Source: Siphonodentalium dalli (taxonomy: Eukaryota > Mollusca > Scaphopoda > Gadilida > Siphonodentaliidae). From it: a stretch of DNA of 64,000 nucleotides. Below are positions 1 to 12,500 of the stretch, in pieces; the stretch's first letter is position 1, and each line of letters starts with the position of its first letter. The position numbers were made by a program, and so were the translations under genes. The notes under the pieces are model-generated. The model was not told the origin of the DNA, did not search any database, and was given only the letters and a program-made list of their open reading frames with translations. The DNA is taken from the NCBI GenBank assembly GCA_032622095.1, contig CP136065.1, positions 246,759,474-246,823,473 on the forward strand, written 5' to 3'.

Positions 1-1302
1 TATCTATACTAATAATGCCTTAAATAATCGAATCCTTAACCACAGCAGAATTGTTGGTAATTTTTCAGGATTTAGTCGGAAAATTGGTACAGATGGGTCA
101 CCTGACCAGGAGTAAAATGACACGGGTACTATCACAGGATAGGTGCTGTTGATCTCAAATGACTTAAGAGGCACTAATAATTAGCAATAAAGAGCGTTTC
201 TTATCAACTTAAAAGATAGATGTAACTTTATCCAGAGAGTCATGCAATAGGTGCTGTTTACCCCAGATGATTAATAATTATTTTAAATGACTTGGAATTG
301 CCACTAATAAATTACGCATTCTTCACCCCAGCAACGCCGGGTACCCCAGCTAGTAAAATATAATTCCATAGTGTTTCATTTACAGTATAACATATTGGCA
401 TATTTACAGTGTGTCCACAGCATAACATTTTGGCATATTTACAGTGTATTTAAACTAAATATCATTTGAAACTAGCTCAACCTATATCTCTTATAACATT
501 TAAAGTGATGTGAAACACTCAGGTAGGGTGATAAAATAGAAACGGAGCATAATTTTGTTCAAAAGTAGTATTTTTTACAAATTGACAACACACACCGTCA
601 TTCTTATATATTAATTAAATTCAGTGACTCGATGGTGTGATCATTTTCATTAGTTTATCGCTGATAGATGCGTCCCGAATCCAGTAGTAAATATTTACAA
701 TTGAGCGTAGAATGGTGTGGTCAATTTGCTTCAGATTTTCGGTGATGTTGGTAGCGTGTTACATTCCTTCAGTTGGCATAGCACCTGAATACTGACTTGT
801 CAGTTTCATGCACCTGAACAAGTACATAATATGTCTTTAATATAGATATTTAAGAAATATATATTTTCAAATGATATATAGGGGGTGACCTATATACACA
901 ACATAAAGCAGGCTTCATGGCTTACACTTAACATTTATACATTATCCATATCTTTAACCCTTTCATGAGGTTTATGGCAGGAGCTTCGTTGGTGCAGCAT
1001 TAATTACCCTGTGATTCTCTTATATAAGTCATCTCCCATGGGGAGCCTTGCATATATAAGAGAATGCACTGGCTTACAGGGTCAATGTAAATATTGTTAG
1101 ACCAATGTATTCTCTTAAATATAGGAGCCTAGGAGGCTCCTGTGGGAGACTCACATATATAAGAGAATGCATTGGCACAGGGTTTTTGCAAAATTTCAGG
1201 AAGCTCCGGTCATGGAATGGTTAATAATGCCAGATGTGATTTGACACAATAAAACTACTCATTGTACATTGTGTATGCCAAACAAATTATTAGATAAAAC
1301 TT
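1..1302. other. A+T-rich intergenic DNA with repeat relics
   Basis: No coding region is supported. About 690-845 matches 7440-7595 (shared words such as TTGGCATAGC and ACAAGT.CATAATATGTC), so it is a third, diverged copy of a segment that also forms part of the inverted-duplication arms. About 1015-1190 is a degenerate version of the TCTCTTATATA / TATATAAGAGAATGC hairpin seen intact at 1559-1625. Confidence 0.6.
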
Positions 1303-1400
1303 ATCAGTGTGAGCAAGCCTGAATATAGTGTGTCTGACATTTGCAGAATGAGGTCCCCAGAAGGTGAATTTAGTGAACTACATTCTCACACCATATCATC
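1303..1400 (+). repeat. Fragment of GAGGTCCCC palindromic repeat family
   Basis: Contains TGTGTCTGACATTTGCAG then GAGGTCCCCAGAAGGTG. Related copies occur near 10617, 11135, 11808, 12100, 49195, 56150, 56480, 57812, 58075 and 58985. Where both halves survive, the family is an inverted repeat. Confidence 0.7.
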
Positions 1401-1409
1401 ATCATTTAA

Positions 1410-1800
1410 CCCTTTACCCAACAAACTGGCCAAAACCGGCCAAATAAAGCTTCAACAGCCTAAAATATCTTCGGTCTGTCTCAATAGAACCATACAAATA
1501 TTGATATCATTGGAACCGGCTCCTTGACCACATTGTGATAGTTATAGTTATGCCCTGTGCCAATGCATTCTCTTATATATGCGAGTCGACCATAGGTCGC
1601 CTCGCATATATAAGAGAATGCATTGGCCTAAAAAAAATCTTTTTTTAACACTTATTACAATTTTTCTTACATTCTTTAACAATTTTATAATTTTTAATGT
1701 GTTAAGCCGATGCATTCTCTTATATATGCGAGGCGACCTATGGTCGACTCGCATATATAAGAGAATGCATTGGCACAGGGCCTTTCTGTTGGGTAAAGGG
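1410..1800. mobile_element. piggyBac-like MITE, copy 1 (TTAA target site)
   Basis: A 391-bp element bounded by TTAA at 1406-1409 and 1801-1804. Its terminal inverted repeats are CCCTTTACCCAACA and TGTTGGGTAAAGGG. TTAA duplication with ends starting CCC is the piggyBac signature; there is no transposase, so it is non-autonomous. Inside are two near-perfect hairpins (1559-1625 and 1708-1775) whose arms read CCAATGCATTCTCTTATA and its complement. A second copy lies at 37586-37977. Superfamily assignment rests on the target site and ends only. Confidence 0.75.
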
Positions 1801-2239
1801 TTAATGTTGGAACGAGTCACATATGACACATGATATACCATATATGGAATCAATAGAACATACCATGAATACCTACTCTGGCTACGCCCGAAGAGATCAT
1901 ATTCCACCCGTTCAAAACATGGGAACTTTTTTATGTTGTATATGATGGGGAATTTTATAACATTGAACAAACAACGCTGGGAATGTATTTGTACTTGTTC
2001 CTTAATAAATCTATTTCACAGTAATTAAGGGGTGCATGATTGTTGTGAGTCCATATCGCAATAAACATTGAATTATTTCCTGGGATAAATTCCATGATAT
2101 ATATGTGTACACACACAGTCCCTCTCAAACATAAACAAGTTCCCAGGTTTTGAAGTGGTCATGGAGTATGTCGAGTATGGTTTCTACTAGATCATGCCGT
2201 GAATCTCGATTCTGGCTAAAGCTTGTAGAGATCATATTT

Positions 2240-2655
2240 TACCAGTACAAAACCTTGGAACTTTCTTTTTGACGTCTTGACAAGGAACCTTATAAAATCG
2301 AAAAAATAACACGGGGAATATATATCTTATTATCTGTTTCTTGATAATGTACTTCTCTGTGGGTGAAGGTCCCAACTCGAAATCTCACGATTGAATTTGT
2401 GGGCGATTTTGTTCCGCGTCGCATATAATATGAAATTTTTCCTGGGTAATTATTAATTTGATGTTTATTGGGTATCAGCTCCCGAAAGTCAAAGAAAAGC
2501 ATGCGATTTTGAGTTGGACATTCACCTACAGTGATGTATATTATTAAGGAAAAGATAGCAACTAAGAAATATATTCCCCACGTTGTTTTCGACTTTATAA
2601 GGTTCCCTGTGTCAAAACCTCAAAAAGTTTCCAGGTTTTGAAGTGGTGGAGTTTA
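2240..2655. repeat. Inverted-repeat MITE-like element
   Basis: The left arm (about 2240-2330, with AAAACCTTGGAACTTTC and GGAACCTTATAAAATCG) is the imperfect reverse complement of the right arm (about 2558-2650). Related half-copies occur near 1905-1985 and 2128-2165. No ORF is plausible inside. Confidence 0.6.
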
Positions 2656-3339
2656 ACTCGAAGTACAAATTGTATGTTTTTGTTGCTTATAAGGAGTGGT
2701 GGCGGATAACGAAATCCCGATCGGAAACATCAAAGGCCACCGCCTGACATAATGCGCGTGCACCAAGAATCGATTCAATCTAATTAGCATATCAAGGGAA
2801 ACAATTCCTGTACGACGCGCACATGGCTTTCCGCCGATGATAACACAAAGTAAACATACGGTCCAATGAATGTATTTAGCCGCTTATTTGACCAGAGAGG
2901 TTGAGTTGGAATACTTAAAACGGTCCCATGTGTAGGATTCGCTCACATGAAAGGTATGTATTGTTTAGTTTTCATTTTTTAATATCACAGAGATTTTATT
3001 TTATTCCCGACGCGTGCGTTGTCGAATTCATGCACTCTACCTCGGCGTGACCAGGAGCAGTGATGATGCAACATGTGTAAGAGTACGGTACATTAATCAT
3101 TGTATGCAGTAGTTCTAGAGCCAGATGCATGCAGTATATTATGTTTGATGCCTGAATGCCGATGTGTTTAGTATAAACGACATGTACTTTTTTTTTCATG
3201 AAAACGCGACATGGCGAGGGGCGGTAATTGACGGGCGGGCGGCAACAAAACAATTTAACACAGCGGTTTATTGATGGATTCTGGCAATTTTTGGTGTGTG
3301 ATTTATTTGTCACGTGCGGCAGTCGCACACAGAAAATCG
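2656..3339. other. Intergenic DNA, nothing recognised
   Basis: I see no gene, RNA or clear repeat here. Open frames are short and lack protein-like composition. Confidence 0.4.
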
Positions 3340-4200
3340 GGTCCGCCCCGACTTTATAACCAGAGTTATGCCACTTGTTTCTATTTATAGAAATTTGAAA
3401 TTCGTTAGCGCGATAACTTGAAAAAACGTCAACCAATATTTCATTCATATTTGGTAATATGCCGGGATCTCTGACAACAATATCCCGATCAATTTCGAAA
3501 ACCAGGTTTGTCCGATTATTTGTAAGCCCTCAGTTCGTCTATTTTTGTTTTTTGTTTTTGTTTTTTTGTTGTTGCAATTTTAGGAAAATTATGTCCGTTA
3601 GCGCGATAACTTCAATTACGTCAACCAATTTCATTCATATTTGGTATATATGGACCTTTCACAACTATATTGTATCTCGAACGAGTTCGAAAACCAGTGT
3701 CCGATCCATTTACCTGAGTTAAACCGTGTCTATTTTTGTATAGCAATGTTATTACCGTTAGCACAAAAACTTTAACAAAATGACGACCGATTAAATTCAT
3801 TTTTGGTATATGGATCTCTCACGACAATATCTTGATCGAATTCGAAAACCAGGTTTGTTCGATTATTTTACCTGAGTTACGGCCCTTGTTTCGTCTATAG
3901 ATATCTCTTTAGCAATTTAAAGAAATTTTACGTCCGTTAGCGCGATAACTTGAAAAAACGTCAACCAATTTCATTCATATTTGATGTGTGGACCTTTCAC
4001 AACAATATCACGATCGAGTTCGAAAACCAGGTTTGTCCGATTTATTTTACATGAGTTACGACCCTTAGTTGGTCTGTTTTTATTTAGCAATTTTATGACC
4101 GTTAGCCCATGAGTGCGAAAACTTTAAATATAAATTAAATATAAACCGATTCCATGCATATTTATATATAACAGTACACTGTATATATGTATATTTCACA
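3340..4200. repeat. Tandem repeat, about 160-194 bp, five diverged copies
   Basis: The anchor GTTAGCGCGATAACTT and its variants recur near 3403, 3597, 3757, 3935 and 4101. Each is followed by CAACCAATTTCATTCATAT, then a 'CGAAAACCAGGTTTGTCCGA' segment. Copies are diverged and interrupted by small indels, so the array is old. Confidence 0.8.
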
Positions 4201-4279
4201 ACAATATCTTGTTTTAAAAGTGTATATGTACCTGTGTTAACAACAATAACCATATATGTACCGGTATATAACTGCATTG

Positions 4280-4475
<196 letters not shown>

Positions 4476-4487
4476 GTCTCGCACCGA

Positions 4488-4566
4488 AAGCTGGCAGCAC
4501 CCGCAGTCCCAAGCCGGTCACCAATCCAAGGACTAACCGAGCTCGACGTTGCTAACTTCGGTGATC
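4488..4566 (-). pseudogene. 5S rRNA-derived fragment (5'-truncated; possibly a SINE head)
   Basis: On the minus strand the segment begins GATCACCGAAGTTAGCAACG and continues through GAGCTCGGTTAGTCCTTGG, ATTGGTGACCGGCTTGGGA and GGGTGCTG. This follows the conserved 3' two thirds of animal 5S rRNA, including the internal control regions bound by TFIIIA. Roughly the first 40 nt of 5S are missing and several positions are substituted. It could be a 5S pseudogene or part of a 5S-derived (SINE3-type) retroposon. The (CT)n tract on its 3' side could be a degenerate tail. Not an intact 5S gene. Confidence 0.75.
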
Positions 4567-5295
4567 ACATAAAGCGTCTAACGACTGGATCCTTCGTTTG
4601 TATAAGTCATTGGCCCTCTCTATATATATATGTTTTTACACCGCGCCCGCTATATATACTCTTTTTTTTTTTATAGAGAGCCATAAATGTTGCCGTCGAC
4701 GAACGGTTTGGCCAACAACTCCAACAAGTGAGACACCACCTGTGTCGACAGCCCTGAGGATGTATACTCGTATATATCGGTATATGGCGGCGGTGAATTG
4801 AAATGCCATCGACCTCAATTTCCCGTTAAAAAAGAAAATGCTGATGTTGTTGACCGACTATTTTACCAGACCGCTCGCCCTGTCTCGGGGGGTAGAAACC
4901 GTTTAAACGTCAGAATCCTCGAGCACATGCCTACTATTATACGTTGACACAATGTCCAAGGTCATATATGCACCATCGCCTGTTCTGCTCATTATTGTCA
5001 CATTTCTGACAGCAAATAGTTCGTCTGGGCAAATTAAAAAAAAAAGAAAAAAAAAAAAGGCGACGACAAGCTGCTATATATGTGGACATAACCAACATAC
5101 AAAGTACAAACGTGATGCAATGTGGAGTGAAAAAAAATAACCGCGAATCTGAATGCATGGGTTGTGGATTAGAACAGAAGTGTTACCGAGTTCCAATCTT
5201 TATTCATATGTACTTTGATTTCAAGTTCTACGGAATATAGTATGAAGTAACGACAATACGGTAACGTACGGAAGCACAGTAGCGCCACAAATAAA
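4567..5295. other. Intergenic DNA, nothing recognised
   Basis: Short A-rich and TATA runs only. Small open frames here (around 4598-4801 and 4937-5158) have no recognisable motifs. Confidence 0.4.
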
Positions 5296-5505
5296 ATAAT
5301 AATACGGCGTTTAAACGCCCTTATACGGCGTTTAAATGCCCTAATTACGGAGTTTAAACGCCCTAATACGGCGTTTAAACGCCCTAATTACGGCGTTTAA
5401 ACGCCGTACTATAGGGCGTTTAAACGCCGTACTACAGGGCGTTTAAAACGCCGTATTAGGGCGTTTAAACGCCGTAATTAAGGCGTTTAAACGCCGTATT
5501 ATTAT
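5296..5505. repeat. Array of GGCGTTTAAACGCC palindromes with inverted ends
   Basis: Nine or ten copies of the self-complementary unit GGCGTTTAAACGCC, spaced about 20-22 bp apart. Left-half units are linked by CCTAAT(TA)C and right-half units by GTA..AGG, so the whole array is also one large inverted repeat centred near 5400. Its ends read TAATAATACGGCG and CGCCGTATTATTA. No coding capacity. Confidence 0.9.
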
Positions 5506-5706
5506 GAATGAATTTTTTTATTTCCAGATATAAACTTTGCTTTAGTTTTGCTTCATATCCCGATTGATGGCACGCCAGTTTGATGTGTTAACTATAGCAT
5601 CTATGTAGATTTCGAAGTCCAGGTTTCTTTCAACAAAAACGGCTAAGGTTGAGGCGACCAGAATTGTCTCAACCGAGTTCACTAGCTGGTTTACGTCGAA
5701 GGAAAC

Positions 5707-6107
5707 CTATGTGACGCGCCATATCAAATCCAGTCGTAGGCCTAAGTCGGGATTTTGTTTACCCTGTGCCAATGCATTCTCTTATATATGCGAGTCGACC
5801 ATAGGTCGCCTCGCATATATAAGAGAATGCATTGGCCTAACAATTTTTTACAATTTTAATAATTTTAATAATTTTTTCTTGTGTTCTTTAACAATTTTAT
5901 AATTTCACCCATACAGAGCCCCAGACAAACATGAGCAGACGACACTCTTCTATATGCTTCTATATATGTGTGGGGCTCCCTGCAGGGTAATGGATGTTTT
6001 TTATTTTATGTTCCTAAAAATTGTAAGAAACATTTATTTAAAAAAAATGATAAAAAAAAAATCCCGAGTTACGACTGGATTTGATATGGCGGGTCACATA
6101 TAGATTT
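5707..6107. mobile_element. Composite palindromic MITE
   Basis: Outer inverted repeats read ATATCAAATCCAGTCGTA near 5722 and, reverse-complemented, near 6070-6090, beside CGGGATTTT. Inside is one CCAATGCATTCTCTTATA hairpin (5768-5837) and a spacer with an imperfect hairpin around GAGCCCCAGACAAACATG. The same spacer, in reverse, is at 48740-48830 within the copy split by the 6.29-kb element. No coding sequence. Confidence 0.65.
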
Positions 6108-6134
6108 CGTTGCATGCATATACCATGTGAGCGT

Positions 6135-6234
6135 NNNNNNNNNNNNNNNNNNNNNNNNNNNNNNNNNNNNNNNNNNNNNNNNNNNNNNNNNNNNNNNNNN
6201 NNNNNNNNNNNNNNNNNNNNNNNNNNNNNNNNNN
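6135..6234. other. Assembly gap (100 N)
   Basis: Exactly 100 Ns, the conventional filler for a gap of unknown size. Open frames running through it are meaningless. Confidence 0.99.
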
Positions 6235-6426
6235 AACCTTCAAACGGGTACCCACAAATTATATATTGTGACCCCGACATGACCTTGACCTTGAAAATTA
6301 TCAATTCAAGGTCAAATCGGGTAAAATATTGAAAAACGCAATATTAACTCATTGAAAAACACAAACAAAACATAAAACATTGTCATGTTTCTGACCAAGC
6401 ACGCCAGTGGCGGGCTAACCTGCTAG
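6235..6426 (+). mobile_element. Helitron-like 3' end, copy A
   Basis: The 3' end has a near-perfect hairpin (6398-6416, arms AGCACGCC and GGCGGGCT), a 6-nt spacer, then CTAG followed by T. This is the Helitron 3' signature (hairpin then CTRR, inserted before T). The upstream body includes the inverted words GACCTTGACCTTGAAAA and TTCAAGGTCAAAT. A related end lies in reverse orientation at 17215. The 5' part is lost in the assembly gap. Confidence 0.65.
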
Positions 6427-6428
6427 TC

Positions 6429-6798
6429 TCATATATATTTTGAAGACCTCTGTATGTCTGTATGTATGTCATTTATACAAATCTACGATTCTCGACCGAT
6501 CGGGACGAAACTTGGTACGTGTGTGTAGTTTGACCAGGCGGTCGTCAACGTCGTATTGGCGAGCCCGTGCGACGGCCGTGCAGCGCATGCGCAGACGAGA
6601 TCTCGGAAACGGGTGGAGCTATCGACTTGAAATTTGCTATGTGAATGTATCTGTCCCCGGATACGAATTTTATCGGGTCGCCGAGCCCGTGCGACGCCAG
6701 CTTCACGCATGCGCAGACCAGATCTCTGAAACGGGTGGAGCTATCGACTTGAAATTTGGTTTTTGAATAGCCCGGACAATGTCGGGCTCATCGGCTAG
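6429..6798 (+). mobile_element. Non-autonomous Helitron-like element, copy B
   Basis: It ends with a hairpin at 6769-6788 (AGCCCGGACAATGTCGGGCT), the 6-nt spacer CATCGG, then CTAG and T. It may begin just after copy A, near TCTCATATATATTTTG. An internal about 120-bp segment is duplicated (ACGGGTGGAGCTATCGACTT near 6608 and 6731). No Rep/helicase ORF. Confidence 0.65.
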
Positions 6799-7679
6799 TT
6801 ATATATATTTGTGAATAATCTCACAATTTATTAAGGATATACAAATCCTTTATCTGAAGTTAATGCGAGGAAACTGGGAATACTTAGGCCATCTATCACA
6901 ACTACTAAGGGATTTACCAGCCAACCATCCCGATTCACTTCAGCTGCATGAGGCAAGCGAGTCCAGAACCATATTTAGAGGCCTGAACTTAAGTCTACCC
7001 ATGGTAACAATGATCCCCTAAACATTAGGATACATGATACAGCACAGCATCAACACTCATTCTCTGTTTGAACAATAGATGAGTTAAAGTCATTTGAAAC
7101 ACAAGCATTTCGACTAACATTGAATAAACTTGCTCAATGCAGGTATTTCAATAAAGTTTGTATCAAAATTGCCAGATCACATCACCATTCTTTGAGATAA
7201 ATGAAATAAAGTGACTCTCATTGACGAAATAATTCTCATTTATTGATTGGTGATTTGGTTGCGACGATTGAATGGCTGTTTGTTTACAATTTTGTGCAGT
7301 TCAGACGTTGTGTTTTACAAAAGGGCACAGCTGATGTTGACTATCTTATCAGTAATAGATTAGTAGTGCATTCTTCAAATGTCTAGAGTGGCAGAGTCAT
7401 AAATTATCAGTTTGAAAAAAGCACTTATACGTCTTTAAAGTGATGTAAACTATGGAGTGGTATGGTCTATTTGCTTTAGATTTTTGGTGATGTTAGTAGA
7501 ATGCTACATTCCCCCAGTTGGCATAGCGCCTGGATACTAACTGATCAGTTTCACGCACACGAACAAGTGCATAATATGTCTTTAAATAGACTGGAGGAGA
7601 GCACTGTGAGAGGCCACAACATAATCAAGATAAAACTGAGGCAAGACTTAGGTTTTATAGTTTTAATGGGACACAAAAG

Positions 7680-9161
7680 AGGGTATCATCCCCCCTTTTC
7701 GGTACGCGGGATTCAGGGTGTTTTGAAGCCGTACGCGGGATTCATACCCCCGAATTAACTGGTATTCGGGTTCAAGCAAAACATCTTGGACGCAGGTTTT
7801 GGTGGCGCAAAGTAATATTTTGTGCTAGTTATCTGTATGAATGAGTGGGTAGAATAGCTTCTTGGGCATATTCGACCACCATGCCATCATAAACAGAGAC
7901 AGGGGGGGGGTCAAAATTTTCATACCTGCCAAAACATTAGTTGGAAATTTCACACCAACAATAGGTTGAAATGTTCTTGTAAGTTGATTTTCAAACAATT
8001 TATTGGCGGGAATTAATTGTTTTGGGACCAATATTTGCATATTTTCCTATTTTTTTGTCAAAATTTTGGACTGAAATGGTCATCAGTTGGAAATTTTCCA
8101 ACCTCAGGGGGTGACAGGTTGGAAATTTCCAACACTTGGAAATCTTGTGTCCTGGTCCCTCCCCCGTGGCCAGTCAAAAACTGCTAGTTAATTTAAAAAA
8201 ACAATATTCTCATACATTTGGTCAACATTGGCATTGGAATTGTCATCAGTTGTAAATTTTCCAACCTAAGTGGGGTGTCAGGTTTGAAATTTCCAACTCT
8301 ACGAATGCTTGACGCTAGTCTAGATACTAGGATTTTGCGATTTTCTTGTTCAGATTATAAAATTTTCGCACACCGGGCCGAACCATGCATGGTCGGCCCG
8401 GTGTGTCATTGTCTCTCCCCTATGGCCAATACAAAAATGCTAATAAGTTTAACAATATTTTACTACATTTCGTCAAACTTGTGGTCATCAGTTGGAGAAT
8501 TTTCCAACCTGAGGGGGAGTATGAGGTTTGAAATTTCCAACACTATAGGAAAGCTTTAGTTGAGGCCAGTCTGGATGCTAGGATTTGCGATTTTTGTTTT
8601 CTTACACCGGCCGATCAACGATGGTCAGCTCGGTGTCGTGGTCTCTTGTCCGTAGCCGTGTGCATTTGTATGGAGTTAGACCACTAGATGTTAGGATTTA
8701 TGCAATGTTTCAGGTTAAATATTTGAATGTTCTCATACCGGGAATATAGAACCATGGTTTATGAAGATATAGGATATTAGGCCTAAACACTGAGGTGCAA
8801 GGGGAGGGGGGTGCAAATGGAATTATGCAAAACTTGTGTTCGGTCTGATTCTGACTCAAGGGGGGGGGGGGTGCAGTTGGAATTTCCCAAGGTGGACACC
8901 CCCCCAACGGAAACTCTCTAGCCACGTCCCTGATCATAAAGTATCATAACGACCTCATAACGCGACCGGCATCATAATGTGTCTATGTAACTTCTGCTTG
9001 TATCTGTCTGATATTAAAACAGTCAATTTGTATGTCATTTATCACATATAATTTCTTAACATGTATTCAGGATTCACCCCCCAAAATTAACTCGTATTCA
9101 GGATTCACCCCCCAAAATTAACTGGTATTCAGGATTCAGGGGGGGGAGGGGGTGATACCCT
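7680..9161. mobile_element. 1.48-kb TIR element, 8-bp target duplication CACAAAAG
   Basis: Ends read AGGGTATCATCCCCC and, at the other side, GGGGGTGATACCCT. CACAAAAG flanks it at 7672-7679 and 9162-9169. The right arm of the inverted duplication has a single CACAAAAG at the corresponding site, so it is an independent empty-site control. An 8-bp duplication fits hAT-type elements, but no transposase is present, so the family is open. Near the ends are repeats of GGATTCA..CCCC(C)GAATTAACTGGTATTC. Confidence 0.75.
8050..8690. repeat. About 240-bp tandem repeat inside the TIR element
   Basis: TCATCAGTTGGAAATTTTCC-type sequence followed by AGGTTTGAAATTTCCAAC recurs near 8075, 8235 and 8480. Each is followed downstream by a hairpin: the best is 8369-8405 (CACACCGGGCCG ... 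CGGCCCGGTGTG around ACCATGCATGGT), and a decayed version is at 8604-8636. Confidence 0.75.
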
Positions 9162-9557
9162 CACAAAAGTCCATATAACAACTGCCATCAACATTTAGCA
9201 TACATTTAACAATAATTAAGTACATGAAAAAATAGATTGACTTTGTTATTATTTTCATTATTCATAATTATCCAATAAAGTGATTTCGCAGGTCAAGACC
9301 GTTATTAAAAGTCTGATAAGACACCAAACTTTAATCAAAAACATTGGAAAAGTTCCAAAGCATTGGAAAAATATCCTGAAAATGACACCCTAAAATATTT
9401 GAACTTACTAAACAATTAGCGAAGTGTTTTGACAAATCACTTTAACAGTTCTGTTTACATAACAATGGTTTCAACACGCAAAAATGTGTTATTGGAGAAC
9501 TATCAATCATGAATATTAGAACAAAATTTATCCATTTCTCCACAGAGGTGATGTTTT

Positions 9558-12500
9558 TAGCTCACCTGAGACAAAGTCTCCGGTGGAGCTATAGTCATCA
9601 CTCCTCGTCCGTCGTCCGTCCGTCTGTCTGTCTGTCCGTCTGTCCGTCCGTCCGCCGGTCAACTTTTTTAAAAACATCTTCTCCTCTGAAACCATCATAC
9701 CGTATTGGTTCATATTTGGTGTGGATGTTCCCTAGGTGACTCTCATTCAGATTTGTTCAAATGAGGTCACTGGGTCAAATAGTTGCGAAGCCAGGGCCAT
9801 AACTCTATTCCTCCATAGTAATTCTTACAACGACTTCTTGTTCAGAACCATTGGGCCGATTTAGCTAATATTTGGTATGGAGGGTCCTTGGGTCACTGGT
9901 GTTCAGATTTGTTCAAATGAGGTCACCCGGTCAATTAGTTGAGAAACCAGGGCCATAACTCATAGTGATTCTTACAATGACTTCTTCTAAAAAAATATTT
10001 GGCCGATTTAGCTTATATTTGGTACATAGATACCTTGGGTGACTGGGGTTCAGATTTGTTCAAATGGGGTCACTGGGTCAAATATAGCTGGGGCAGGGAC
10101 ATAACTTTAAAAACAAAAAATGTTATTTTTGCATTTTGACCTTTAATTTTTGTTTAGGACACATCACAGCCTCATATTTCTTACCTAGATTTTTCTTAGC
10201 ATGTTCTTCATCTGTATGGATTTTGGTATTGTTTATTTAACCCCTTCCACTCTTGTTTTGATATAGAATTCATCCAAGACAGGATTACTCAAACATTTTT
10301 CTGATCAACACCAAATTTGGTATATGAATTTTTGACACTTATATACAGATCAAGTTAAAATATGGGTTTGATCCGATATATTTTAACAGAGTTATGGCCC
10401 TTTATAATTCAGACCTCTTTGCTATGCACTATTAATTTTTAAGAGAACACTGAAGCCTGCATTATTGAAATAGCCAATTTATCATAGTGTGGTCACCCGA
10501 TATTCTTGCTTCAGACTGCTTGCTTCAGACCAGTTTGCCATCTGTCATTACATGACATGACATTAGCTAAACAACTATTCTACCAGTCTACAATGAATAG
10601 TCCATTGTTCATTTCTCCAAGCCTGGACATAGTGTGTCTGACATTTGCAGAATGAAGTCCCCAGATGGTGAATTTAGTGTTGCTACCCCATACAGCAGGC
10701 TAGCATCACCAAATACACCCTCAATTACCTTATTCTGCTTAGGCCTCATCTTCTGGGACAATTTTTTTTAAACATTTGAAAAAAAGTGACACCATTATAT
10801 ATAACATCTGCAGAGTTATGAAACTTTACTCTTTAATGAAATTATGGAAACATTCCACCCTCCCCCACCCACCCCCTCCCACATGGCCCAGGCTCAACCC
10901 TGCCATCAACCAACATCCCTTCCAAGCCATATCACCTCTCAATTTAATACCTCTTCTCACCACAGAGGCATATATATCTGTAAAGGTACAGGTCATTAAT
11001 TATATAAACTGGCCAGATGACATGTATTATTCTAATCTAAACATATCTGTAGCAATTTAACAACAAACTGGTGCTTCCATTCAATGTTAGGTGATGACTG
11101 ACATTCAATGATACTGTGAATGGCTTTGATTTCTTCAAGTCTGGAAATAGTGTGTCTGACATTTACATAGTGAGGTCCCCAGATGGTGAATTTAGTGTTG
11201 CTACCCCATACAGCATGCTAGCATCACCAAATACACCCGCCAGGGACCTAATTCTGCTTAGTCCTCATCTTCTGGGAAGTATCCTAAGTATCAAATTGAC
11301 AGTTTGATTTAGTCACTTTTTCCACCTGTTCAGTTTCAATGTCCCCCTAATTTGCAGAAGATAAAATGCATAATTGAGGTGCTCAATGGGTGTGTATCAC
11401 CAACTTCAACTGTAGGACTTCATTGATTTAGTCACTTTTTTCCACCTGTTCAGTTTCAATGTCCCCCTAATTTGCAGAAGATAAAATGCATAATTGAGGT
11501 GCTCAATGGGTGTGTATCACCAACTTCAACTGTAGGACTTCAATATGTTCCTTGGTTTTATTGGCCATTGAGGCCTAATCAGATTGAGGATGAATTTGGT
11601 GATGCTAGCCTGCCTTACAGAATATTGTCATTAAATCCACATTTTTGGGACCTAATTCTGCAAATGTCAGACATACTAAATTTAGGTTTGGCCATTTCAT
11701 ATTATTGTTTTAATCACCACTTATCCAGATGAAATCATACGACTAATATTCAAAGAAAAATGGGGGGGGGGGGTATATATTGGATTAAATTTGTCTTCTA
11801 TCTGGCATTTGCAGAATGAGGTCCCCAGAGGGTGAATTTAGTTATGCTACCATTCACAGCAGTCTAGCATCACCAAATACACTAGCCAGGGTCCTCATTC
11901 TGCTTAGGCCTCATCTTCTGGGAAGTATATAGGCACTTAAATTGACATTTTTACTTACTTTAGCCCTTATGTTTAGTTTCTATATCCCCTAATTTGTGAA
12001 TATAAAATGCATAATTGAGGTGGCCAATGGGTGCACATCACCAACTTTAACTGGAGAACTTCAATCTAATGCTATGTCTCCCATAGCAGTTGAGGCCTAC
12101 ACAGAATGAGGTCCCCAGAGGGTGAATTTGGTGATGCTAGCCCGCATTGCAGGATTGTGTCATTAAATTCACCCTTTGGGGACCTCTTTCTGCAAATGTC
12201 AGACAATTTGTTCAGGCTTGTCTGTTCGAATATTATGTTCTTAACCACCAGTATCCAGTTGAACTCATTATACCCTGATTTTGCAAAGAAAACTTGGGGG
12301 GGGATATTGGATTGAATTTGTCAGTCTCTATGTCAGACTGTTCTCCCATCCATCCATCTGTCATTATGTCTCTATCCGTCCATCAATTGTTTTCTTCTCC
12401 AGATACATATTAAAGACCAAATGGGTTTATATATTTAGGTGTGGATGTCCCCCAGGTGACTCACATTCAGATTTGTTCAAATGAGTTCATCAGGTCAAAT

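Noticed and set aside
5296..5505. CRISPR-like array
   Set aside because: Units are palindromes with 6-8-bp linkers, not repeats separated by unique spacers, and the genome is eukaryotic.
6038..6332. ORFs spanning the assembly gap
   Set aside because: Continuity depends on 100 Ns of unknown true length.
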